The translations under genes and the position numbers were made by a program. Shown here piece by piece: positions 8,119-14,058 of a stretch of DNA of 35,572 nt. This DNA comes from UBA6115 sp964346355 (GTDB taxonomy: Bacteria > Bacillota > Clostridia > Christensenellales > Aristaeellaceae), in NCBI GenBank assembly GCA_964346355.1, contig CAYFUH010000015.1:1-35572 (forward strand), given 5' to 3'. Position 1 is the first letter of the stretch; the number at the start of each line of letters is the position of its first letter. The notes under the pieces were generated by a model that was not told the origin of the DNA, searched no databases, and worked only from the letters and a program-made list of their open reading frames with translations.

Positions 8119-9324
8119 TCAGGCGTCCGTCATCATCCGCCGCAGCAGGTCAAAGGCCATCTGCACCGCATGCGTGCTGTAATAATCCTGCCCGCGCGCG
8201 GGCAGGGCGCGCGCTTGTGTGCGCAGCTGCCCATCAACCAGAACCGCGCAGGCGATCTGATGGCCCTTGACCAAAACGGCAAGGGCCACCGGTGTTTGAA
8301 AACGGTCTGCCGCCTGCCTGGCCAAGGCCGCGCAGGCCTGCTCTTTATCCGCCGGCAGGTCGTCCATCATGCCCAGCGCCTGCTTGATGGTGTCTGGTTT
8401 GGGTGCACACAGGCAAGGTCCGCATACCGTGCCTGCATTCTGCGTGTCCTGCATGCGCTGGCTAGCCAGGCCGCTGGTGCCTGCTTCCACAATGCTGATG
8501 GCCTTGCCTGTCTGCCACAAACGCTGCGCGATCACGGTTTCCATATTAGGCACATCCACGCCATAGGCATGCTGGCCCAGACGCTGGCGGATTTCTGCCA
8601 CCACCGGGTCAATCAGCTGATCTGCCGCTTTTTGACTCTCAGCGCGGCTGGTGACGCGCACCAGGGCTTCCCCGTTTTTGGCGTAGGGGGCCAGGGTGGG
8701 GTTGGTGCCTGCTTCAATCAAATCACTCAGGGTTTCTGCCATCTGCGACTCACCCAGGCCCACCACGCGCACCACCTTGGAGTACAGGCGCCCGTGTGAA
8801 TACTGCTGCAAAAAGGGCGCCACCTCGTTGTCAAACATGGGCTGCATCTCCCGGGGCGGGCCGGGCAGCAGCACAGCGATATGCCCCTCATCACTAAACA
8901 TGATGCAGCCGGGGGCAGTGCCCTGCGTGTTTTTAAGCAGGATGCCGCCCCTGGGCATCAGCGCCTGCTTTTCGTTGCTTTTGGGCATCACCCGGCCGGT
9001 GAGCGTGTAGAACGCTTTGATTTCATCCAGCGCTTCCTTATCCAGCACCAACTCCCGTCCGAAGGCTTGGGCCACCACCTCCTTGGTGAGGTCGTCCATG
9101 GTGGGCCCCAGGCCGCCGGTAAACAGCAAGATCTCCGCCCGGGCCATCGCGTCGCGGATGGCCTGCTTGAGCCGTTCCGGATTATCGCCCACCACGGTCT
9201 GGATATACAGGTCCAGCCCCACGCGGGACAGCCCCTGCGCCAGGTAGTGCGCGTTGGTGTTTAAGGTGTCGCCCAGCAGCAATTCCGTGCCGACGCTCAG
9301 GATTTCACAGCGCTTGTGATGCAT
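8119..9324 (-). CDS. cinA: CinA-like protein with intact MoCF domain and degenerate C-terminal amidase domain
   Basis: The 401-residue protein begins CEILSVGTELLLGDTLNTNA and contains LLFTGGLGPTMDDLTKE, the hallmark of the CinA N-terminal (MoCF/COG1058) domain, linked in other bacteria to ADP-ribose pyrophosphatase activity. The C-terminal part (about 260-401) sits where the NMN deamidase (PncC-like) domain belongs but is eroded. The usual ESCTGG reads EAGTSG (residues 280-285), the GGVVAY segment reads GTVCGPCLC, and the GIAGPGG loop is missing. Deamidase activity is therefore doubtful. The ATG follows GAGGGGG by 5 nt; a weak promoter-like TATATT lies at 9361-9366 on the minus strand. Confidence 0.85.
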   Translation of the reverse strand: MHHKRCEILSVGTELLLGDTLNTNAHYLAQGLSRVGLDLYIQTVVGDNPERLKQAIRDAMARAEILLFTGGLGPTMDDLTKEVVAQAFGRELVLDKEALDEIKAFYTLTGRVMPKSNEKQALMPRGGILLKNTQGTAPGCIMFSDEGHIAVLLPGPPREMQPMFDNEVAPFLQQYSHGRLYSKVVRVVGLGESQMAETLSDLIEAGTNPTLAPYAKNGEALVRVTSRAESQKAADQLIDPVVAEIRQRLGQHAYGVDVPNMETVIAQRLWQTGKAISIVEAGTSGLASQRMQDTQNAGTVCGPCLCAPKPDTIKQALGMMDDLPADKEQACAALARQAADRFQTPVALAVLVKGHQIACAVLVDGQLRTQARALPARGQDYYSTHAVQMAFDLLRRMMTDA

Positions 9325-9390
9325 GATGCCCCCTCATTTCTTCCGTATCTCAATTTGGGGAATATACCCGTTTACCTGTTGGAATGAACG

Positions 9391-9417
9391 AAAACGCCGC
9401 GCTGATTTCAGCGCGGC
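9391..9417 (-). terminator. Intrinsic terminator of the Gfo/Idh/MocA gene
   Basis: Stem 9396-9405/9408-9417 (GCCGCGCTGA with TCAGCGCGGC), followed on the minus strand by GTTTTCG. It lies directly downstream of the oxidoreductase gene. Confidence 0.8.
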
Positions 9418-9435
9418 AGCAAAGCCCTGATTGGT

Positions 9436-10416
9436 TTATTCGCAAAAGGGAACAACCCGCTGCTCGCGGTCTGCGGCATAGGCCTGCTCCAGCAGCTCGG
9501 TCAAACTAAGGGCGCGCTCCAGGTTAAAGGGGATGTCCGTGCCCTTTGTAATCCCGTCCAGCCACATCCGCATGGCCATGGGCATAGGGGCAGGCAGTTT
9601 ATCCGGGATGAACCATCCGTCCGCGCAATCCTTGGTGCGCATCTTGATCTGCCCGTCCACGGACACAATGGCACCCCTGGTGCCCAGCAGTTCAAAGCAG
9701 TTGCCGTTATAGGGGGAGATAAAACCGGTTTCCAGCACCGCGATGGCCTTGTTCTCAAACTCAACCACGCTGACCGCGTTGTCGTCCACACCGCCCGGGG
9801 CATGGTTGTTGTTAAACATGGAGGTGATGCGCGCGGGCTTGCCCAGCAGGTAGGAGGCCACATACATCGGGTGGCAGCCCAGGTCCATCATCGCGCCGCC
9901 GCCGGCGTCCTTCACCTCGTACCAGTATTCTGGCAGCCAGCCGGCCAGCGCGCCGTTGTGCGCCATGCGGAAGCGCAGGTAGTGGATATCGCCCAGCAGG
10001 CCATCATCGATCATTTGTTTACACAGCTGAACCAGGGGACTGGTCAGTTGCGGGTAGGAGATGCAGAACTTGACGCCGCTGGCCTGGACGGCATCCGCGA
10101 TCTCCCTGGCGTCTGCCATGGTGGTGGCCAGCGCCTTTTCGGTAAAGATGTGTTTTCCCGCCTTGGCGGCCTTTACCATCACGTATGTATGCTGGGTGGT
10201 GGGCGTATCCACCACCACGGCGTCCACATCCGCACGCGAGAGCGCCGTGTCCAAATCCGCCTCAAAGGGGACGCCCAATTCCTCAGCCCATGCCTGTCCG
10301 CGGGCGGCATCATCATCCCACACGCAGGTAATCCGCGCGTCCTTTTGCTCCTGAATCTGCCTGGCATAGTCCTGGGCGTGCACATGCCACTTGGAAAGCA
10401 TCAAAATGTTAACCAT
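9436..10416 (-). CDS. Gfo/Idh/MocA family NAD(P)-dependent oxidoreductase
   Basis: The 326-residue protein has a Rossmann N-terminus (MVNILMLSKWHVHAQDYARQ), where the canonical GxGxxG is replaced by SKWHVHA. It then shows the family signature DAVVVDTPTTQHTYVMVKAA and the EKALATT segment in place of EKP near residue 94. A C-terminal domain carries WYEVKDAGGGAMMDLGCHPMY, with the conserved DLGCH region. Such enzymes act on sugars, inositols or related polyols; the substrate cannot be told here. GGGAGG lies 5 nt before the ATG. It is a single-gene unit with its own promoter (10455-10483) and terminator. Confidence 0.9.
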   Translation of the reverse strand: MVNILMLSKWHVHAQDYARQIQEQKDARITCVWDDDAARGQAWAEELGVPFEADLDTALSRADVDAVVVDTPTTQHTYVMVKAAKAGKHIFTEKALATTMADAREIADAVQASGVKFCISYPQLTSPLVQLCKQMIDDGLLGDIHYLRFRMAHNGALAGWLPEYWYEVKDAGGGAMMDLGCHPMYVASYLLGKPARITSMFNNNHAPGGVDDNAVSVVEFENKAIAVLETGFISPYNGNCFELLGTRGAIVSVDGQIKMRTKDCADGWFIPDKLPAPMPMAMRMWLDGITKGTDIPFNLERALSLTELLEQAYAADREQRVVPFCE

Positions 10417-10454
10417 GGTATCCTCCCTGTTTGATTGTTGTTTGTTTCCCTCAG

Positions 10455-10483
10455 ATTATAGGATGGTTATGGCGGATAGTCAA
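10455..10483 (-). promoter_or_regulatory. Promoter of the Gfo/Idh/MocA gene
   Basis: On the minus strand TTGACT (10483-10478), a 17-nt spacer and a perfect TATAAT (10460-10455) lie about 40 nt upstream of the ATG. Confidence 0.85.
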
Positions 10484-10539
10484 AGCGGGTTGCCCAAAAT
10501 GCCGCAGGGGTCAAATCGCTATCTATCCATCAACGCATC

Positions 10540-10575
10540 AAAAAGACCCTCGAAAACGTCAATGTTTTCAAGGGT
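10540..10575 (-). terminator. Terminator downstream of tRNA-Val
   Basis: Arms 10546-10557 and 10564-10575 (12 bp with one G-T pair), loop GTCAAT, followed on the minus strand by CTTTTTG. The plus strand also carries a short T run, so it may work in both directions. Confidence 0.85.
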
Positions 10576-10580
10576 TTTTA

Positions 10581-10657
10581 TGGTGGGATTAATTGGGCTC
10601 GAACCAACGACCTCCACGATGTCAACGTGGCGCTCTAGCCAACTGAGCTATAATCCC
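10581..10657 (-). tRNA. tRNA-Val (anticodon GAC)
   Basis: A 77-nt cloverleaf on the minus strand. The acceptor arms GGGATTA and TAATCCC pair, the D arm is GCTC...GAGC, and the anticodon stem CCACG/CGTGG holds loop TTGACAT with anticodon GAC. The T arm GTTGG/CCAAT holds TTCGAGC. Discriminator A and an encoded CCA end the gene. A promoter lies at 10673-10701 and a terminator at 10540-10575, so it can be transcribed alone, although the larger RNA upstream points the same way. Confidence 0.97.
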
Positions 10658-10672
10658 CCGAGCGCAAGCAAC

Positions 10673-10701
10673 AGTTTAGCATGATGAAAGACGAATTGCA
10701 A
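10673..10701 (-). promoter_or_regulatory. Candidate promoter of tRNA-Val
   Basis: On the minus strand TTGCAA (10701-10696), a 17-nt spacer and TAAACT (10678-10673) end about 15 nt before the tRNA 5' end. Confidence 0.6.
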
Positions 10702-10869
10702 GCAAAACTAGCGGCGGCTATGCGGCTATGCGCGTACTGATGAAATTCCTGTCTTTCTGGATGAATGAATTGATGCGGGGACTAAGCGGAGTTCCGCTTC
10801 CAGCACTTCCTGGAAAGTGATGCTTTGCTCACCGAAACCTGCCTTAAGGATACGCGCCCGGATGCCGTA
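10702..10869. other. Spacer between tRNA-Val promoter and the large ncRNA terminator
   Basis: No gene is seen. It contains a tandem GGCTATGC-type repeat near 10715-10730 and a short palindrome (AAGCGGA/TCCGCTT) near 10783-10800. Neither has an obvious role. Confidence 0.4.
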
Positions 10870-10897
10870 ACAAAACCCGCTGCCGATTGGCAGCGGG
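10870..10897 (-). terminator. Terminator of the large ncRNA
   Basis: A 9-bp stem (10876-10884 with 10889-10897, CCCGCTGCC/GGCAGCGGG), 4-nt loop, followed on the minus strand by TTTTGTT. Confidence 0.85.
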
Positions 10898-10960
10898 CAA
10901 TTCGGTCCATATTCAGTTGTTCTGGGTCCTTCGTGTCCTCTGATCTACCTTAGATGAACT

Positions 10961-11071
10961 GGTTGCCGTAGTACCTGTTTTGTAGGTTACCTGGTTTCCG
11001 TTGTACCGAGTTGTGGTTTCACTTGGGTTCCATAGTAACTGGTTCTTGGGTTTCCTGGTTTCCATAGTACC
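10961..11071 (-). repeat. Four-copy array with ~32-nt period inside the large ncRNA
   Basis: A 15-mer with minus-strand consensus GGTACTAYGGAAACC occurs at 11057-11071, 11026-11040, 10993-11007 and 10961-10975 with one to three changes per copy. The spacing is 31-33 nt. A 16-mer (plus strand 11041-11056) is also repeated exactly at 11081-11096. Confidence 0.85.
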
Positions 11072-11090
11072 TTGGTTCCTGGTTCTTGGG

Positions 11091-11150
11091 TTTCCTCAGG
11101 TTTCCTTGGTTTTCCTTAGGCTTCCTTGGTTTTCCTTAGGTTTCCTTGGG
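11091..11150 (-). repeat. Six tandem decamers inside the large ncRNA
   Basis: Six consecutive 10-nt units on the minus strand read CCCAAGGAAA, CCTAAGGAAA, ACCAAGGAAG, CCTAAGGAAA, ACCAAGGAAA and CCTGAGGAAA. The CCTAAGG and ACCAAGG forms alternate, so the higher-order unit is 20 nt. Each unit carries one AGGA motif. Confidence 0.9.
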
Positions 11151-11428
11151 TTGTGGTTCCTGTGATCAGATGGTCCGTCGCTTCACCCGGGAACAATGCG
11201 CATTCCCCCAGTGGGGAGTAACTGACTGATTCGTGCTTGTAGTCCTGTTTGATAGATGTCTTTGGTTACAAATAGTTGGATTACAAGTTTCAGGTGCAGT
11301 TGGTTTCTAAAGTTGCTTGTTATCTAAACGGGCGAAGCAGACAACGAAGGGTAGGGTGTTCTCAACGTTAATCAGTCAATCGCCTACTTTCCGAGCCATA
11401 CTTTTTGGGTATTCCTCGGCTCGATTAC

Positions 11429-11457
11429 ATGATACCCAATAATTCGGCCCTTGTCAA
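11429..11457 (-). promoter_or_regulatory. Strong promoter of the large ncRNA
   Basis: On the minus strand a perfect TTGACA (11457-11452), a 17-nt spacer and TATCAT (11434-11429) predict a start near 11422. An 8-bp inverted repeat (11405-11412 with 11432-11439) overlaps the -10 and could be an operator. Confidence 0.9.
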
Positions 11458-11613
11458 TTCTGGCAGAAAATTTTCCGAAACCACAAAAACTCCTTGTAAA
11501 ACCTTGCGTTTTTGCGGTAAATTAATACAGGAACAATGAAAGTACAATCTTTGTGCAATAAAATTGTTATATTTTCTTAGCAATTATGACGGATATCAGC
11601 GGAGAGGATCAGG

Positions 11614-12093
11614 ATGCGCACATTATTCAGACATGATACAGAGTTAACCGGCAGCAGGCGCCGTTTGCGGGTGTACCTGGCTTTAAGCGGCCTGATGATT
11701 TTGGTCATCTTTATTTTCTCCATGATGTCCCGGGAGACATCCAGCGAACAAAGCAGCTGGATGAGTGACCTGCTGGCTTTCTTTACCGGGCTTGACTGGG
11801 AGGAGTGGGTGGTTCGCAAGCTGGCCCATTTCTTTGAGTATGCGCTGCTGGGCTGCTTTGTAGCCATGGCGCTCTCGCAGATTGCCTGGCGCTGGACGGA
11901 TGCCCTGCAGGCGTGGCTGCTGTCCTTTGTGGTTGGCTTTCTGGATGAATCCATCCAGATGCTCTCTGGCCGCGGCCCCGCCATTGTGGATGTCTGGCTG
12001 GACGCGGCGGGCATGCTCTTTGGAATGGGGATGACCCTCCTTTTGGTCTTTATGTACCAGGCCTTTAAGCAGGCGCTTCAAAACATCCAGTAA
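11614..12093 (+). CDS. VanZ-like membrane protein
   Basis: The 159-residue protein has about four membrane helices. It matches the VanZ-like family through FSMMSRETSSEQSS, RKLAHFFEYALLGC (about residues 70-83) and VVGFLDESIQMLSGRGPAIVDVWLDAAGMLFG. The conserved acidic and basic residues (R-K-x-A-H-F, D-E-x-x-Q, D-V-x-x-D) are all present. VanZ of the enterococcal vanA cluster gives low-level teicoplanin resistance, but most chromosomal relatives have no known role, and no glycopeptide resistance genes are nearby. GGAGAGG lies just upstream of the ATG. The gene is divergent from the large ncRNA and ends at a bidirectional terminator. Confidence 0.88.
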   Translation: MRTLFRHDTELTGSRRRLRVYLALSGLMILVIFIFSMMSRETSSEQSSWMSDLLAFFTGLDWEEWVVRKLAHFFEYALLGCFVAMALSQIAWRWTDALQAWLLSFVVGFLDESIQMLSGRGPAIVDVWLDAAGMLFGMGMTLLLVFMYQAFKQALQNIQ

Positions 12094-12123
12094 AAAGGCC
12101 TGCAGCAGCCTGACAGGCCTTTT
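12093..12123. terminator. Bidirectional terminator between the VanZ-like and FeoB-associated genes
   Basis: Arms 12093-12102 and 12114-12123 (AAAAGGCCTG/CAGGCCTTTT) with an 11-nt loop. Convergent genes flank it, and both strands have a T run. Confidence 0.85.
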
Positions 12124-12140
12124 CGATGTCCGGGCAAGGG

Positions 12141-12323
12141 TTATTCTTCGTTTGTCCAGGCAGCCTTATTGGTGCAGGTGCCGCCGTCGCAGGTGCAGTT
12201 GTCACAGCCCTTCACCGGGCTTTTTTTATGCCCCTTCAAATTGCCGCGGGTTGCCAGCGCCAACAGTAAAATGAGCCCAATGCCTATGAGGATGGAACCC
12301 CAGTTATCACCTAAAAATTGCAT
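12141..12323 (-). CDS. FeoB-associated Cys-rich membrane peptide
   Basis: This 60-residue protein has one membrane helix (about residues 8-25, NWGSILIGIGLILLLALA), then a basic stretch and the cysteine cluster KGCDNCTCDGGTC. The family is often encoded next to the ferrous iron transporter FeoB in anaerobes and may help iron handling; no feoB is seen in this window. GGAGG is 5 nt before the ATG. A likely extended -10 promoter (TGG then TAGAAT, minus strand 12355-12350) lies 27 nt upstream. Confidence 0.85.
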   Translation of the reverse strand: MQFLGDNWGSILIGIGLILLLALATRGNLKGHKKSPVKGCDNCTCDGGTCTNKAAWTNEE

Positions 12324-12349
12324 GCAGTCCTCCGTTTTTTGGTGTTTTT

Positions 12350-12355
12350 ATTCTA
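12350..12355 (-). promoter_or_regulatory. Extended -10 promoter candidate for the FeoB-associated gene
   Basis: TAGAAT preceded by TGG on the minus strand. No clear -35 was found. Confidence 0.45.
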
Positions 12356-12387
12356 CCACAACTGCGGGCTTCTCACGCAAACCATGG

Positions 12388-12393
12388 TATAAT
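12388..12393 (+). promoter_or_regulatory. Extended -10 promoter of the aminopeptidase-dtxR-uvrB operon
   Basis: A perfect TATAAT preceded by TGG, about 45 nt upstream of the first gene. No good -35 is seen, so it is probably an extended -10 promoter. Confidence 0.65.
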
Positions 12394-12438
12394 AGCGGCA
12401 TCAGACAACATGGCGCATGCCGCAGATAGGAGTGTATG

Positions 12439-13668
12439 ATGAACCTGCAAGAAAACCTCAAAAAATATGCCAACCTGATCCTCAAGGTGGGTCTCAACGT
12501 CCAGCCGGGGGAAAGCATCCTGCTGAATCTGGATGAGCACAGCCTGCCCCTGGCGCGGGAAATCGCCCGCCAGGCGTATAAAATGGGTGTCCACATGATA
12601 CAGACCGTCTTTGCGGATGACGAGATGACCCTTGCGCGTTTTCTGGACGCGCCGGAGGAGGCGTTTGATGTTTTCCCGCCCTTTATCGCGGATTTCAGCG
12701 AAGCGGCTTACAAGAGCAATTATCACCAAATCAGATTGTCCGCGCCCAATCCAGAGTTGCTGAAGGCTGCCGATCCCAAGCGGATCAGCCGCTGGCAGAA
12801 AGCCAGCGCGAAGGCGACGGAACACCTGATGCCCTACGTGATGGAAAACAAGGTGAAATGGACGATTGCCGTTTTGCCCTCCCCGGTCTGGGCCAAGAGC
12901 GTGTTCCCGGATTTGAGCGAAGAGGACGCCATGAATGCCCTGTGGGAAAAGATCTTCCAGGTTACCCGTGTGGATTCAGCGGATCCCATTGCCGCCTGGG
13001 ACGCCCACGCGAAAGCGCTCAAGCGCCACAGCGACCTGCTCAATGACTATAATTTTGAAAAACTGATCTATCAGGGGCCGGGCACGGACCTGGAGGTCTA
13101 TTTGCCCGAAGGCCACCAGTGGATGGGCGGCGCGTCCGAACACAAAAGCGGTGCGGCGTTCATGCCCAACATTCCCACAGAGGAAGTGTTCTCCATGCCC
13201 CACGCCTATAAAGTGAACGGCACGCTTAGCGCTACCATGCCGCTGTCCACCCGCGGCCGGCTCATTGAGGGCATGCGCTTTTCGTTTAAGGATGGGGCAG
13301 TGGTAGATTTTGACGCCACCAGCGGCAAGGAAATCCTGCAGGATATGCTGGATACGGACGACGGCGCGCGCCGGCTGGGTGAGGTAGCCCTGGTGGCGCA
13401 TGATTCGCCCATCAGCCAGACCGGCCTACTGTTTAAAAACACCCTCCTTGATGAGAATGCCTCCTGCCACTTCGCGCTGGGCCGTGCCTATTCGGAGAAT
13501 CACGTGCGCGGCACCCAGATGAATGAGGAGGAGAAGAAGAAAGCCGGCATGAACGAATCCTTGATCCATGTGGACTTCATGGTGGGCGGGCCGGAACTGA
13601 ACATCACCGGCGTCAAACACGACGGCACGCAGGTGAAGGTGCTGGTAAACGGCAACTGGGTGATATAA
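12439..13668 (+). CDS. M29-family metallo-aminopeptidase (AmpS/PepS type)
   Basis: Cytosolic peptidase removing N-terminal residues from peptides with a two-metal centre. The 409-residue protein keeps the metal-ligand pattern of the thermophilic aminopeptidase family: Glu249 (NIPTEEVF), Glu315 (LGEVALV), His344 (ASCHFALG), Tyr351, His377 and Asp379 (LIHVDFMVGG), all at near-family spacing. The tandem ATG at 12436/12439 was resolved to 12439, with AGGAG 6 nt upstream. Its TAA stop directly abuts the ATG of the DtxR-like gene, so the three genes to uvrB form one operon from the promoter at 12388. Confidence 0.93.
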   Translation: MNLQENLKKYANLILKVGLNVQPGESILLNLDEHSLPLAREIARQAYKMGVHMIQTVFADDEMTLARFLDAPEEAFDVFPPFIADFSEAAYKSNYHQIRLSAPNPELLKAADPKRISRWQKASAKATEHLMPYVMENKVKWTIAVLPSPVWAKSVFPDLSEEDAMNALWEKIFQVTRVDSADPIAAWDAHAKALKRHSDLLNDYNFEKLIYQGPGTDLEVYLPEGHQWMGGASEHKSGAAFMPNIPTEEVFSMPHAYKVNGTLSATMPLSTRGRLIEGMRFSFKDGAVVDFDATSGKEILQDMLDTDDGARRLGEVALVAHDSPISQTGLLFKNTLLDENASCHFALGRAYSENHVRGTQMNEEEKKKAGMNESLIHVDFMVGGPELNITGVKHDGTQVKVLVNGNWVI

Positions 13669-14058
13669 ATGAATGTCAACGAATCCCAGGAAAACTACCT
13701 GGAGCGCATCCTGCTTTTGCAGCGCAAGAAGGGCTATGCCCGCTCGGTGGATATTGCGGACGCCCTGGGCGTCACCAAGCCCAGCGTCAGCCACGCCATG
13801 CGCCTTTTGCGCGAGTCCGGCCACATCAAAATGGATGAGAACAACTACATCCACTTAACGGAGTCCGGCATGGCCATCGCCCGCACCATGGCTGAGCGGC
13901 ACGAAGGCATCGCCCGCGTGCTCATGCGCCTGGGCGTGGATGAGGACACCGCCTATGAGGATGCCTGCAGAATTGAGCACGACATCAGCCAGCAAAGCTT
14001 CGAAGCCTTGATGCGCCTGATAAAAGAGGGCATGCCGCCTTTGGAAGATACGCTATGA
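13669..14058 (+). CDS. DtxR/MntR-family metal-dependent regulator, short form
   Basis: The 129-residue protein has the DtxR winged helix (GYARSVDIADALGVTKPSVSHAMRLL) followed by the metal-binding dimerisation domain. It has no C-terminal SH3-like domain, like MntR. Ligand residues visible are His78 (ERHEG) and Cys100, Glu103, His104 in ACRIEH. The ACRxEH motif resembles iron-type DtxR/IdeR rather than manganese MntR. The position of DtxR Met10 is asparagine (Asn9), which is unusual and leaves metal preference open. It overlaps the uvrB start by 4 nt (ATGA) and abuts the peptidase stop. Being embedded in a peptidase-uvrB operon, its targets are not evident. Confidence 0.88.
   Translation: MNVNESQENYLERILLLQRKKGYARSVDIADALGVTKPSVSHAMRLLRESGHIKMDENNYIHLTESGMAIARTMAERHEGIARVLMRLGVDEDTAYEDACRIEHDISQQSFEALMRLIKEGMPPLEDTL

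Larger units (their letters stand above)
10872..11422 (-). ncRNA. Candidate structured large non-coding RNA, about 550 nt
   Basis: A minus-strand transcription unit with a near-consensus promoter (11457-11429), no credible reading frame, and an intrinsic terminator (10870-10897). Direct structural signs follow. (1) A 5' hairpin pairs 11418-11423 with 11392-11397 and encloses an inner ATAC/GTAT stem. (2) A 12-bp long-range helix pairs 11370-11381 with 11220-11231 (two G-U). (3) A helix pairs 11278-11287 with 11236-11245 (9 of 10 pairs). (4) An 8-bp hairpin pairs 11338-11345 with 11319-11326 (two G-U). (5) A small hairpin lies at 10943-10955. The wobble pairs work only if the minus strand is transcribed. 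The 3' half is a purine-rich repeat array with many GGAAACC-like motifs. Size and tRNA proximity recall ornate large RNAs such as ROOL and GOLLD, but family membership cannot be judged from the sequence alone. tmRNA, RNase P, SRP and 6S hallmarks were not found. Confidence 0.8.

Noticed and set aside
10961..11150. CRISPR array
   Set aside because: The repeats are degenerate, short and without unique spacers, and no cas genes are near.
10872..11422. tmRNA, RNase P RNA, SRP RNA or 6S RNA
   Set aside because: None of the hallmark sequences (tRNA-like ends with a tag frame, RNase P core segments, SRP tetraloop domain, 6S single-bubble hairpin) was found.
11405..11439. 8-bp hairpin as part of the ncRNA structure
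   Set aside because: One arm overlaps the -10 box and is upstream of the predicted start, so it cannot be in the transcript; kept only as a possible operator.
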